From NCBI GenBank assembly GCA_023400405.1, contig JAEXFD010000064.1, positions 68,102-132,101 of the forward strand: DNA of 64,000 nucleotides, written 5' to 3'. The DNA is from Pseudomonadota bacterium. GTDB lineage: Bacteria > Pseudomonadota > Alphaproteobacteria > Sphingomonadales > Sphingomonadaceae. Of the stretch, positions 17,309 through 26,270 are shown one piece after another. Position 1 is the first letter of the stretch; the number at the start of each line of letters is the position of its first letter. Position numbers and translations under genes: made by a program. The notes under the pieces are model-generated. The model made no database searches. It was not told where the DNA came from and was given only the letters and a program-made list of their open reading frames with translations.

Positions 17309-18328
17309 CTAGGCGAGCCCGTTCCGCACCATCCAGCGCGCCGCGAGGTTGGGCCAGTCCGACATCGGCCAGGCGGGATTGCCGCGCAGCCCCAGGCCGT
17401 GCGCGCCATCCTCGAACAGATGCAGGTCGATCGCGCCGCCGCACGCCCGCACCGCGGCAAACAGCGCGAGCGACTGGTCGACGGGCACCACGCGGTCGTG
17501 CACCGCGTGCGCAACGAACATCGGCGGAGTGATGCCGGGCAATGGGCCATCGAGCGACCAGGCGGCCATCTCGGCAGGGCTCGGATCAGGTCCAAGCAGT
17601 GCCGTGCGTGATCCGACATGGGCATGCGCGCCCATCGACACGACCGGATAGAGCAGCACCGCGCCGTCCGGCCGAGTCAGCAGATGATCGGCATCGTCGA
17701 CCGGATCGTATGTCCGGTCATAGACCTTCACGCACAGGCACCCGGCGAGGTGCCCGCCGGCGGACCCGCCGAGCACGGTCACTCGCTTGGGATCGACCTG
17801 CCATTTTCCGCCGGCGCGGATCAGCCGCATTGCGCGTTGCGCGTCCTGCAACGCCACCGCCGGCCCCGCCCCCCAGCGATCGCCCGGCAGGCGGTAGCGC
17901 AGCACGAAGGCATGCACGCCGATCGAATTGAGCCAGCGCGCGCTCTCATAGCCTTCGCGGTCGATCCCCACGCGAGTATAGCCGCCGCCGGGGATGATCA
18001 GCACCGCGGCACCGCTTGGCCTCGGGGCGGCGAAGAACGCAATGCTGGGCCGCGTGACCTGCGCCGCGACTCGGTAGCGAAGCCCCGCCGTGTCGGTCTG
18101 GTCGTCCACGCTCTCCTTGATCTTCGGCGCCGGGCCACCGGGCATCCTCGCCTCGGCCCAGAGCGGCACGACCAGGTCCGGCTCGCGCGAGTCGATGGAG
18201 AAGCGGGCGAAAGGCGCAGTGTCGCCTTCCTGCGCAGCCGCGCACCGCGTGCCGGTGGCCGCCGCCACCGGGAGCATCGCCGCCGCAGCCAGAAAGCCTC
18301 GGCGCCCCCGCTCTGCCTTGTCCCGCAT
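17309..18328 (-). CDS. Secreted alpha/beta-hydrolase, carbohydrate esterase-like (Tat signal)
   Basis: The protein is 339 residues from the ATG at 18328, which has a strong AAGGAGGG site. The N-terminus carries a twin-arginine type signal (ERGRRGFLAAAAMLP). The fold is alpha/beta-hydrolase: oxyanion strand LIIPGGGYTRVG, nucleophile in VLGGSAGGHLAG, Asp region HAVHDRVVPVD, and His in FEDGAHGLGL. It resembles acetyl-xylan/feruloyl esterases of polysaccharide loci. It probably removes acyl groups from the glycan handled by this locus. Its control region is shared with the divergent GH16 gene. Confidence 0.85.
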   Translation of the reverse strand: MRDKAERGRRGFLAAAAMLPVAAATGTRCAAAQEGDTAPFARFSIDSREPDLVVPLWAEARMPGGPAPKIKESVDDQTDTAGLRYRVAAQVTRPSIAFFAAPRPSGAAVLIIPGGGYTRVGIDREGYESARWLNSIGVHAFVLRYRLPGDRWGAGPAVALQDAQRAMRLIRAGGKWQVDPKRVTVLGGSAGGHLAGCLCVKVYDRTYDPVDDADHLLTRPDGAVLLYPVVSMGAHAHVGSRTALLGPDPSPAEMAAWSLDGPLPGITPPMFVAHAVHDRVVPVDQSLALFAAVRACGGAIDLHLFEDGAHGLGLRGNPAWPMSDWPNLAARWMVRNGLA

Positions 18329-18352
18329 GCGTCCCTCCTTTTGTAACACTGG

Positions 18353-18411
18353 TAGCAACATTCAGCTGAAATACAAGCAGATATACTCAGAATCTGTTTG
18401 GTATGTTGCTA
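18353..18411. promoter_or_regulatory. Inverted pair of TAGCAACA motifs between esterase and GH16 genes
   Basis: TAGCAACA at 18353-18360 and its reverse complement TGTTGCTA at 18404-18411 bracket 43 bases of unusually A/T-rich sequence (18361-18403). The pair lies in the divergent control region of the esterase and GH16 genes. The core matches the two copies at 13096 and 13171. It may be a shared operator for the locus. Confidence 0.5.
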
Positions 18412-18515
18412 ACTAAGCGATAGTCTTTCCTGCGGACAAGAGCGTCGCCGCTTGTGCGGCCCGACCGGGAAGCCGGCCCCGGAAGAATGCCGGCAATGGA
18501 GAGGAGAAGACGACC

Positions 18516-19679
18516 ATGAAGTCGACCTTCCGCCGCGCATCGCGGCCATCGCTCGTCGCCGCCGCCACCGCGGTGCTGATCGCCCCCACCGCCGGCCTCG
18601 CGGACCCGCCGACGACGCAATATGGTCTCGCCTGGGAAGAGACGTTCAGCGGCACCAGCGTCGATACGGCCAAGTGGAACTTCAGGACCGACGTCAAGGC
18701 ACTGAGCGCCCAGCTCGCCGCCAATGCAGTGATCGACAATGGCCAGCTCAGCCTGTTGATGAAGCAGGAGAATGTCAGCGGAAAGAGCTATACCGGCGCC
18801 GGCATCGTGTCGAAACAGGCATTCGGCTATGGCTATTTCGAGGTGCGCGCCAAGAACACCACCAGCACGGGTTGGCACAACAGCTTCTGGATGATGGCCG
18901 GCGACGGCAGCACCACCTTCGGCGCCGGGCGCTATCTCGAGATCGACCAGGCCGAGATCGACACGGCCGATCGCACGCACATTCCCAGCGGCCTGCAGAT
19001 CTGGAACGGCACGACCAGCGGCTCGCCGATCGGCGGACCGCGCTGCACCACCTACGCCGCGGGCATCGACCTGACGGCCGCCTACCACACTTATGGCGCC
19101 GATTGGCGCGAGGGCGCGATCGACTTCTATTTCGACGGGATCAAATATTGCACCGAGCCCTATTCGACCACCAGCTATCGCCAGGATCCGATCAACATCT
19201 GGCTGACGGCGATCGCCTATCAGAACCCGGTCTCGGTGGGCGGCACGCCGCAATATTACGACACGGTCCGCTTCTACAAGAAGGACCAGTACGTCATGAA
19301 TGGCCGCTACGGCTATAGCGAGAGCGGCACGGGCTGGGCGGATTCGACGATCGCCGGCTTCGGCCTCATCCCGCAGCGCTATTCATGCACCGCCGGCGCG
19401 AAATCGACTTATGCGCCTGGCTTCAATCAGTCGGGCAATTACCACGTCTATCTCTGGAAGACGGTCAACGCCAATGCCGACACGGCAGGCGAGGTCAAGG
19501 TCATGGACGCGTCGGGCACCACGACGACGACGATCAATTTCACGACGGGAACGTCGGGTTGGGTCGATCTCGGCACGCATGCCTTCGTTGCGGGCACGAG
19601 CGATCCGGCGATCGGCGTGACCAACACCCTGCATTCGGGCTGTCAACGCGCCGGTGCGGTCAAGTTCGTCCGGGTCTGA
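18516..19679 (+). CDS. Secreted GH16 endo-glycosidase with C-terminal golvesin-like domain
   Basis: The 387-residue protein has a signal peptide (residues about 1-29, RPSLVAAATAVLIAPTAGLA). The GH16 catalytic domain covers about residues 35-255, with the retaining motif EIDQAE (nucleophile and acid/base glutamates) near residue 148 and FGYGYFEVRAK upstream. Residues about 265-387 form a beta-sandwich of the golvesin/xanthan-lyase carbohydrate-binding type (YHVYLWKTVNANADTAGEV, then WVDLGTHAFVAG). GH16 enzymes cut beta-1,3/1,4 glucans or galactans. The neighbouring galactonate-type genes would suit a galactan (agarase or carrageenase-like), but the motif does not decide. A GGAGAGGAG site precedes the ATG. 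Confidence 0.9.
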   Translation: MKSTFRRASRPSLVAAATAVLIAPTAGLADPPTTQYGLAWEETFSGTSVDTAKWNFRTDVKALSAQLAANAVIDNGQLSLLMKQENVSGKSYTGAGIVSKQAFGYGYFEVRAKNTTSTGWHNSFWMMAGDGSTTFGAGRYLEIDQAEIDTADRTHIPSGLQIWNGTTSGSPIGGPRCTTYAAGIDLTAAYHTYGADWREGAIDFYFDGIKYCTEPYSTTSYRQDPINIWLTAIAYQNPVSVGGTPQYYDTVRFYKKDQYVMNGRYGYSESGTGWADSTIAGFGLIPQRYSCTAGAKSTYAPGFNQSGNYHVYLWKTVNANADTAGEVKVMDASGTTTTTINFTTGTSGWVDLGTHAFVAGTSDPAIGVTNTLHSGCQRAGAVKFVRV

Positions 19680-19699
19680 AGCGAGAGGGGCGCCGCCGC

Positions 19700-19984
19700 A
19701 TGTCCAGCCGCCTCGTCCTCGCGCTTGCAGGGATATTGCTGGCAGCCGCCGTCGGCGGCGCCCTCTACTTCACCTCTTCGCCGCCCCCCGCGAAAACCGG
19801 CGTGGTCAGGATCGAGCCTGCACCGCCGAGCAAAGCAACGATCATAGCGCCGCCAGAGGCTCCTCCGTCGCTATCGCCCCCCAGTCCGAGACCGACGAGC
19901 GAGCCGGGAATTGATCCACCCGCGCCGCCTCAGGAGCCCAACTCGCCCAATTATGCGAAGATGGGAGTGCAACCGGCGATATGA
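19700..19984 (+). CDS. Small proline-rich membrane-anchored protein, unknown
   Basis: The protein has 94 residues, starting at the ATG at 19700 with GAGAGGGG upstream, 20 bases after the GH16 stop. Residues 5-24 form one hydrophobic helix (LVLALAGILLAAAVGGALYF). The rest is rich in proline, with many PP pairs (TSSPPPAK, PPEAPPSLSPPSP). It resembles sphingomonad periplasmic linker-like proteins but has no known domain. Coexpression with the GH16 enzyme is likely from the spacing. Confidence 0.6.
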   Translation: MSSRLVLALAGILLAAAVGGALYFTSSPPPAKTGVVRIEPAPPSKATIIAPPEAPPSLSPPSPRPTSEPGIDPPAPPQEPNSPNYAKMGVQPAI

Positions 19985-20055
19985 GCCGAGGACGGATGGT
20001 GATGCCCGCAAATAACGGCGCTCGCGGGCCCGCGCGCCCGGTCGCCCGGTCGCCT

Positions 20056-21069
20056 TCAACCCCCGCAGGATTCGCGCACGATCAACTCGGTGGGCAGGCG
20101 CTTGCTTTCCTGGTGGCCGTCCTTGTCCATGATCCGCGAGACGAGCAGGCGGCCGGCCTCGAACGTGTCCTGGCGGATCGTGGTCAGCGTCGGCGTGCTG
20201 AGGCGGCTGAGCAGCATGTCGTCATAGCCGACGACCGAGACCTGCTCGGGCACCGAGACGCCGGCACGGCGCAGCGCCTGCATCGCGCCGAGCGCGATCA
20301 GGTCGCTGCTGGCGACGATGCCGTCGAAGGGCACGCCGCGGCGGAGTAGCCCGCTGACCGCGGCGAAGGCCGATTCGAGTTCGAACTCGACCGTCAGCAT
20401 CCGTTCGGGCGCCGCTTCCAGCCCGCTTTCCTCGAGCGCGTCGAGATAGCCGCGGCGGCGCTGCTGCGCTTCGGGATCGCTGCCGCCGAGGAAGACGATC
20501 TGCTGCCGCCCCAGGCGGGCGAGGTGCAGCGTCGCGCGACGCCCGCCGAGCAGATTGTCCGAACCGATCGAGCAATAGAGCTGGCCGGGCATCTGCGCGC
20601 CCCAGACGACGAAGCGCGCATTGGTCTCCACCAGCCGGTTGAACGCGTCGTGCAGCGCGCTTTGCCCGAGGAAGATCACGCCGTCCGCGCGGCTGGTGGT
20701 GGCGGCGATCACCAGATCGTCGAAGCTGGTCGGCGAGGTATGGCTGACGGTGAAATCGCAATCCCGTTCTCGCGCCGCCTCGCCGATATGGGCGAGCAGC
20801 TCGAGGAAGAAGGGGTGCGAGAGCGGCAGCGGCCGCCCGCGCGTCACGGGCGTGACGATCGCGATCGATCCGACCGCGCCGATCGGCGCCGCGGTCATCG
20901 TCGGCTTGAACGGATAGTCATGGTCGCGCGCCAACGCCCAGACGCGCTGCTTGGTGCGCGTGCTGATCAGCGGATGATCGTTGAGCGCGCGCGACACGGT
21001 CGACACCGACACGCCCGCCATCGCCGCCAGATCCTGCAAGGTGGTATTGTTGTTGCTATTGCTGCCCAT
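20056..21069 (-). CDS. LacI-family transcriptional regulator
   Basis: The protein is 337 residues from the ATG at 21069 (MGSNSNNNTTLQDLAAMAGV). The LacI helix-turn-helix and hinge (SVSTVSRALNDHPLISTRT) occupy residues about 10-60. They are followed by a periplasmic-binding-protein-like sensor domain (GVIFLGQSA, DGIVASSDLIALGAMQAL, SVVGYDDM). It lies divergent, 60 bases away, from an SLC45-type sugar transporter gene and upstream of a TonB receptor/GH97 operon, as in maltodextrin regulons of alphaproteobacteria. It probably represses these until a maltose-type sugar binds. Likely operators with TGCAAGC half-sites are listed separately. Confidence 0.9.
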   Translation of the reverse strand: MGSNSNNNTTLQDLAAMAGVSVSTVSRALNDHPLISTRTKQRVWALARDHDYPFKPTMTAAPIGAVGSIAIVTPVTRGRPLPLSHPFFLELLAHIGEAARERDCDFTVSHTSPTSFDDLVIAATTSRADGVIFLGQSALHDAFNRLVETNARFVVWGAQMPGQLYCSIGSDNLLGGRRATLHLARLGRQQIVFLGGSDPEAQQRRRGYLDALEESGLEAAPERMLTVEFELESAFAAVSGLLRRGVPFDGIVASSDLIALGAMQALRRAGVSVPEQVSVVGYDDMLLSRLSTPTLTTIRQDTFEAGRLLVSRIMDKDGHQESKRLPTELIVRESCGG

Positions 21070-21129
21070 CGGACCCAAGCTGACCGGGAGGTCGGAACCC
21101 GGCCCTTTTAGCCCATCGGGAGGGGGCCT

Positions 21130-22608
21130 TTGCAAGCGATCAGGGCGCGATCGCCGCGCGCCGCCGGCTGGCAGCTCTGGAACATGTGCCTGGGCCTGTT
21201 CGGCGTGCAGGTCGTCTGGGGCCTGCAGAACGTCAACACCAGCCGCATCTTCCAGACGCTCGGCGCCGATGTCGACGAGTTGGCCTTGCTGTGGATCGCC
21301 GCGCCGATCACCGGGCTGATCGTCCAGCCGGTGATCGGCCATCTCAGCGATCGGACCTGGGGCCGGTTCGGGCGGCGGCGGCCCTATATCGTCGCGGGTG
21401 CGCTGCTCACCGCGACGGCGCTAGTCGCGATGCCGAGCGTCACCACGCTCTGGTCCGCCTCGCTGATGCTGTGGCTGCTCACCGGCGCGATCAACGTCGC
21501 GATGGAGCCGTTCCGTGCGCTCGTCGCCGATACGCTGCCCGAGCCGCGCCGCACCTCGGCCTTTGCGCTCCAGGTCTTCTTCATCGGAGCGGGCGCGGTG
21601 TTCGCTTCGGCGCTGCCCTGGATGCTGAGCAACGGGTGGGGTGTCCGCGATCCGGTCGACAGCGCCTATGCCATCGGGGCGGTGGCGCTGCTGCTAAGCG
21701 TCGGCTGGTCGGTGGCGACCACCTCCGAGCGCCCGCCCGACCAGCTCGCCGCCGCGCCGGGCCAGCCGGTCCTGCCCGACGTGCCGAGCCCGAGCGGGAC
21801 CGCCGCGCTCGTCCTGAGCGGGATCGGCTGGACGCTGGGCGGCGGCGCGCTGGCGGGGATCACCGCCTGGCTGGGGGCGGCGCGCGAACTCTATCTCGTC
21901 GCGGGAATCGCGGCGCTGTTCGGGCTGCTCCAGCTCGGCGCAGTGGCGCTGCGCCGCAGCGGCCGCCGCTCGATCGGCGTGATCGTGATCGTCGAGGACA
22001 TCCTGCACATGCCACCGGTGCTGCGACGGCTGGCGGTGGTGCAGTTCTTCACCTGGTTCGGCATGTTCGCGCTGTGGGTCTATGCGATCCCCACCGTCGC
22101 CGCGCTGGACTTCGGCACCGCCGATGCGGCCTCGCCCGCCTATCGCGCGAGCGCGGATTGGGTCGGCATCCTGTTTGCCGAATATAATGGCGTGGCAGCG
22201 GTGGCGGCCCTGCTGCTCCCAGGCCTTGCCGGCGCGATCGGGCGGAGGGCCTGCCATGCCTTGTGCCTTGCCGCCGGCGCGCTCGGGCTGCTCGGCTTCG
22301 CGACCGTCCACCAGGCCGGCAGCCTCTGGATGCCCGCGCTCGGGATCGGCATCGCCTGGGCGGCGATCCTGTCGCTGCCTTATGCGATGCTCTCCGATGG
22401 CGTGCCGGCGCTGAAGATGGGCGTCTATATGGGCATCCACAACATCTTCATCGTGCTGCCCCAGCTCTTCGCCTCGGCGACGATGGGCTTCCTCGTGCGC
22501 GGGCCCTTTGCGGGCCAGGCCGCCGGCGCGCTCGCCAGCGGGGCCGCGGCGCTGGCGATTGCCGCCATCCTCGCGCTCACGATTCCCGCGGCCCGGCCCA
22601 GGAATTAA
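21130..22608 (+). CDS. MFS sugar:proton symporter, SLC45/maltose-type
   Basis: The 492-residue protein begins at a TTG with GGGAGGGG six bases upstream; no ATG fits better before the first helix. It has twelve predicted membrane segments. The loop SDRTWGRFGRRRPYIVAG after helix 2 is the signature of the SLC45-like disaccharide transporters that in alphaproteobacteria carry maltose or sucrose across the inner membrane. A TGCAAGCGATC sequence overlaps its start codon and matches one in the TonB receptor promoter region. It completes the uptake chain with the TonB receptor encoded downstream. Confidence 0.85.
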   Translation: MQAIRARSPRAAGWQLWNMCLGLFGVQVVWGLQNVNTSRIFQTLGADVDELALLWIAAPITGLIVQPVIGHLSDRTWGRFGRRRPYIVAGALLTATALVAMPSVTTLWSASLMLWLLTGAINVAMEPFRALVADTLPEPRRTSAFALQVFFIGAGAVFASALPWMLSNGWGVRDPVDSAYAIGAVALLLSVGWSVATTSERPPDQLAAAPGQPVLPDVPSPSGTAALVLSGIGWTLGGGALAGITAWLGAARELYLVAGIAALFGLLQLGAVALRRSGRRSIGVIVIVEDILHMPPVLRRLAVVQFFTWFGMFALWVYAIPTVAALDFGTADAASPAYRASADWVGILFAEYNGVAAVAALLLPGLAGAIGRRACHALCLAAGALGLLGFATVHQAGSLWMPALGIGIAWAAILSLPYAMLSDGVPALKMGVYMGIHNIFIVLPQLFASATMGFLVRGPFAGQAAGALASGAAALAIAAILALTIPAARPRN

Positions 22609-22621
22609 TGCAAGCTTGCAT
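22608..22621. promoter_or_regulatory. Perfect palindrome ATGCAAGCTTGCAT, probable LacI-type operator
   Basis: A 14-bp perfect palindrome overlaps the last base of the transporter stop codon and lies 172 bases before the TonB receptor start. LacI-family operators are palindromes with a central CG or similar step and TGCAA-type half-sites. The regulator encoded at 20056-21069 is the natural candidate. Confidence 0.6.
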
Positions 22622-22672
22622 AAACGAGTAACGTGGAATCGCAGAGCTCAGGGTCAAAGCGTTGCTCACTCT

Positions 22673-22727
22673 CTTGCAAATTACGCTTGCGCGGAATGCA
22701 AAAATACGCAAATCAGTGCAAGCGATC
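22673..22727. promoter_or_regulatory. Cluster of TGCAA/TTGCA half-sites upstream of the TonB receptor gene
   Basis: TTGCAA (22674), GCTTGC (22685), ATGCAA (22696) and TGCAAGCGATC (22717-22727) are packed within about 55 bases of A/T-richer sequence. The last 11-mer is identical to one at the SLC45 transporter start (21132-21142). This looks like the promoter/operator region of the receptor operon. Confidence 0.5.
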
Positions 22728-22792
22728 GGAGCGGGATGGGACCTGCTGCGACGGGCCACCGCGACAGGCGGGGCAGAAATGGGGAGGATAAG

Positions 22793-25700
22793 ATGAGAAA
22801 TCTCGATTCGCGTATCCGGCTTCGTGCGCTGTGCGGCGGCGTCTCGCTCTGCGCGATGCTCGCAAGCTTCGGCGCGACCGCGCAGGCGCAGACGGCGGAT
22901 GGCGCGTCCGTGCCGGCACAGCAATCCGCCGAAAGCGACGATTCGGACCCCGGCATCGTCGTGGTCGGCGTGCGGGCGGCGCTCGCCACGTCGCAGAACA
23001 TCAAGAAGAACGCCGATACCTTCGTCGATTCGATCACCTCGACCGACATCGGCGCCTTCCCCGACAAGTCCGCATCCGAAGCGCTGGCGCGCGTGCCCGG
23101 CATCACCGTCAACCGCCTCCAGGCCGCCGACGACAGCACCCACCCCTCGGGCGAGCCGACCGGCGTGCTGATCCGCGGACTCACCCAGGTCCGCACCGAA
23201 TTCAACGGCCGCGACAGCTTCTCGGCCGATTCGGCCCGCGGCCTCCAGTTCAACGACGTCTCGCCCGAGCTGCTTGCAGGCGTCGATGCCTATAAGAACC
23301 AGACCGCGGACATGATCGAAGGCGGCATCGCCGGCACGGTCGATCTGCGCACCCGGCTGCCCTTCGATCAGAAGGGCACGCTGATCACCGGCAATTTCCG
23401 CTACAATTACGGCGACCGCTCGGGGCGCTGGACGCCCGAATTTTCGGGCCTGTTCAGCGGCAACTGGCAGACGCCGATCGGCCGCTTCGGCCTGCTCGCC
23501 TCCTATGCCCAGAGCCATGTCGTGACGCGCACGGAAAGCGTGATCATGGACAAGATCGACACCTATTGCTCGGCCGGCTTCGGCACACCGAGCGCGGCGT
23601 CGATGAGCGGCGGCACCGTCAACTGCACCGCCAATCCCTTTGGCGGCACCGGCTTCGCCTACGCCCCCGACGGCGTCCGCTATTCGCAGACCGATTACGA
23701 CCGCAAGCGGCGCGGTATCGCGCTGGCCGCGCAATATGAGAACAACTCCGGCACCCTGCGCGCCACCGCGCAGTTCATCGACTCGCACTATCGCAACGCC
23801 TGGTACGAGCGCGCGAGCCACGCGATCCTCGACGGCAATTATTTCGGCACTCCCGCCTTCAACCCGCGCACCTCGACCACGCTCGGCCCCGCCGACGGCA
23901 CCGGTACGCTCAAGTTCGGCGCGGACCGCATGCTCGAATCGGGCACGCTGACTCAGCCGCACGGCAGCTTCAGCGGCACCTATGAGAGCGTCCAGGCCGC
24001 GATCAACGCAGGCTCGGCCGTCGCCGGCATTCCGTTCGTCAATTATTGCGGCGCCGGGGCGAACTGCACGACGCTGCGCGACGGCCTCTACCTTCAGAAC
24101 GAAGCCCGCAAGTTCGGCCATAGCGAAGGCACGCGCGACTTTTCGGCCAACATCAAATGGGATCCGAGCGAGCGACTGCACGTCAGTCTCGACGGGCAGT
24201 ATATCAACGCCTCGACCTACAATAACGACATCCTGGTCGCGACCGGATCGATGGCCAATTACCAGTATAGCGTGAACGACGAAGGCACGCCGCAGATCAA
24301 GCTGCTGCCGGGCTCGAACGTCAATTACGCGACCGGCGGTCTCGCCAATGCGCATAATTACTGGCTGCCCTTCATCCAGGGCCATGTCGAGGACAACAAC
24401 GCGCACGAATACGCCCTGCGCGGCGATGTCGAATATGCGCTCGGCGACGGCAGCTGGCTCGATTCGCTGAAGGTCGGTGTCCGCTATGCCGATCGCAACC
24501 AGAAGGTGCGCTACTCGACCTTCAACTGGACGCCGGTCGCGGCGAGCTGGAACTGCAACGGCCCGGGCTTCAACATCGACAACACCACCGGCGGCGCCTA
24601 CCCGACGAATTCGGGCAATTGCGGCGGCAATGCCGGTCATCCCGCCTTCCAGGGCTACGGCGCGGGGATCTGGGAATCCTATTCGATGAATGGGTTCTAT
24701 GACGGCGCCGTTTACGAGAACGGCCCGCTCGTCTTCATGAACCGCGCGACGCTCGACGATTTCGGCAAGCTGATCAATTCGGTCGGCGCGCGCACCAATT
24801 CGCCGATCGCGCCCGGCTACACTGCAATCTGCGACCGCACCGAAGCGACGGTGGACGACTGCTTCACCCCCGGCGAAGTGCTGAAGGTGCGCGAGCAGAC
24901 CAAGGCGGCCTATGCGATGCTGCGCTTCGGGGGCACGGACAAGACGATCTTCGGCGGCGTCAACGTCACCGGCAATGTCGGCGTGCGCGTGGTGCGGACC
25001 GAGGAGACCAGCGACGGCAGCGTCGCCTTCCCGCAAGCCAGCATCTTCAACAATCTGCCGGCCTGCGGCACGCCGCTCAGCGGCACCGCGATCGTCAATC
25101 CGGCTTGCTATCTGACGCCCGCGATCCTCGGCTTCGCCAATGGCGGCACCACGCCGAACAGCTACAAGACCGGCTACACCCACTGGCTGCCGAGCTTCAA
25201 CGTCCGCTTCGGCCTGGATGACAAGGACTTCATCCGCTTCGCCTATTCGCGGGCAATGTCGCGGCCCGAATTCGGCCTGTTGCGCAATACGGTGGCGATC
25301 AATGCGCCGGTGCTAAATACCGGCCCGGATTCGCCCTATATCGTCTATAACTCGCCGACGGCGGCGCACACCGCGGCCAATGTCACCGGCTATAATTTCG
25401 TCTTCCAGGCCAATTCGGGCAATGCCGGGCTGAAACCGATCACTGCGGACCAGTTCGATCTGTCGTTCGAACGCTATATGGGCCGCAGCAGCTCGTTCAC
25501 GCTCACCGGCTTCTACAAGAAGCTGCAGAACAGCATCGCCTTCGGCCAGTTCAGCCGCACCTTCACCAACAACGGCTCGACCCAGACGGTGCAGCTGCTC
25601 GGCCCGCACAATGCCGATGACGGCGGCAAGCTGATGGGCCTCGAGGCCGCCTACCAGTCCTTCTTCACCTTCCTGCCCGGTGCGCTGAGCGGGCTCGGCG

Positions 25701-26203
25701 TGCAGCTCAACTACACCTATGTTCACCAATCGGGCATCAACAATTCGAACCTGCTCAATGCCTCGTCGAGCGGCGATGTCGGTGCAGTGGGCGCGGGCCA
25801 GCCGGCGCTGGGCGGCACCGGATCGGTGATCGACTCGCATCGCCTGGCCGGGATTTCGGACCATACGTTCAATGCGGTCGCGCTGTACGAGAAGGGGCCG
25901 GTCGGCTTCCGCCTCGCCTATAACTGGCGCTCGCGCTACCTCACCCAGAATCTCGATTGCTGCATCGGTTTGCCGGTGTTCCAGAAAGCGTCGGGTTATC
26001 TGGACGGATCGCTGCGCTTCTCGGTCAACCGCTATGTCGAGCTCTCGCTGGACGCGACCAACCTGCTCAACACCACCAGCGTGTACGAACAGCAGATCTT
26101 CGGCGACTCGCCGGCAACGCCGGGTGCCAAGCCAGTCTATCGCGACTCCGCCTGGAGCCGCGTGGACCGCCGCTTCCAGTTCGGCGTGCGCGCCAAGTTC
26201 TGA
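22793..26203 (+). CDS. TonB-dependent receptor, maltodextrin-locus type
   Basis: The protein is 1136 residues from the ATG at 22793, which has the strong site GGGGAGGATAAG; the frame stays open further upstream but without protein-like content. Signal peptide: residues about 1-32 (SLCAMLASFGATAQAQ). TonB-box-like GIVVVGVRAAL follows near 50, then a plug domain (STDIGAFPDKSASEALARVPG). The long barrel ends FGVRAKF. It is the large carbohydrate-receptor class common in Caulobacter and sphingomonads. Position between a LacI/SLC45 pair and a GH97 glucosidase points to malto-oligosaccharide uptake. A strong terminator follows directly. Confidence 0.93.
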   Translation: MRNLDSRIRLRALCGGVSLCAMLASFGATAQAQTADGASVPAQQSAESDDSDPGIVVVGVRAALATSQNIKKNADTFVDSITSTDIGAFPDKSASEALARVPGITVNRLQAADDSTHPSGEPTGVLIRGLTQVRTEFNGRDSFSADSARGLQFNDVSPELLAGVDAYKNQTADMIEGGIAGTVDLRTRLPFDQKGTLITGNFRYNYGDRSGRWTPEFSGLFSGNWQTPIGRFGLLASYAQSHVVTRTESVIMDKIDTYCSAGFGTPSAASMSGGTVNCTANPFGGTGFAYAPDGVRYSQTDYDRKRRGIALAAQYENNSGTLRATAQFIDSHYRNAWYERASHAILDGNYFGTPAFNPRTSTTLGPADGTGTLKFGADRMLESGTLTQPHGSFSGTYESVQAAINAGSAVAGIPFVNYCGAGANCTTLRDGLYLQNEARKFGHSEGTRDFSANIKWDPSERLHVSLDGQYINASTYNNDILVATGSMANYQYSVNDEGTPQIKLLPGSNVNYATGGLANAHNYWLPFIQGHVEDNNAHEYALRGDVEYALGDGSWLDSLKVGVRYADRNQKVRYSTFNWTPVAASWNCNGPGFNIDNTTGGAYPTNSGNCGGNAGHPAFQGYGAGIWESYSMNGFYDGAVYENGPLVFMNRATLDDFGKLINSVGARTNSPIAPGYTAICDRTEATVDDCFTPGEVLKVREQTKAAYAMLRFGGTDKTIFGGVNVTGNVGVRVVRTEETSDGSVAFPQASIFNNLPACGTPLSGTAIVNPACYLTPAILGFANGGTTPNSYKTGYTHWLPSFNVRFGLDDKDFIRFAYSRAMSRPEFGLLRNTVAINAPVLNTGPDSPYIVYNSPTAAHTAANVTGYNFVFQANSGNAGLKPITADQFDLSFERYMGRSSSFTLTGFYKKLQNSIAFGQFSRTFTNNGSTQTVQLLGPHNADDGGKLMGLEAAYQSFFTFLPGALSGLGVQLNYTYVHQSGINNSNLLNASSSGDVGAVGAGQPALGGTGSVIDSHRLAGISDHTFNAVALYEKGPVGFRLAYNWRSRYLTQNLDCCIGLPVFQKASGYLDGSLRFSVNRYVELSLDATNLLNTTSVYEQQIFGDSPATPGAKPVYRDSAWSRVDRRFQFGVRAKF

Positions 26204-26213
26204 ATACCCTCCT

Positions 26214-26250
26214 TGCGCCGCCGTACTCCCTTGCGGCGGCGCAGTTTTTT
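26214..26250 (+). terminator. Intrinsic terminator directly after the TonB receptor gene
   Basis: TGCGCCGCCG (26214-26223) pairs perfectly with CGGCGGCGCA (26234-26243) over a 10-base loop and is followed by GTTTTTT. It lies 10 bases after the receptor stop and ahead of three more genes in the same direction. It should let most transcripts end after the receptor and only a part read on. Confidence 0.88.
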
Positions 26251-26270
26251 CGAGGATCGGATGACCGGTC

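Noticed and set aside
22577..25183. An 868-codon open frame antisense to the TonB receptor.
   Set aside because: Composition is shadow-like, and the receptor on the other strand has full domain order.
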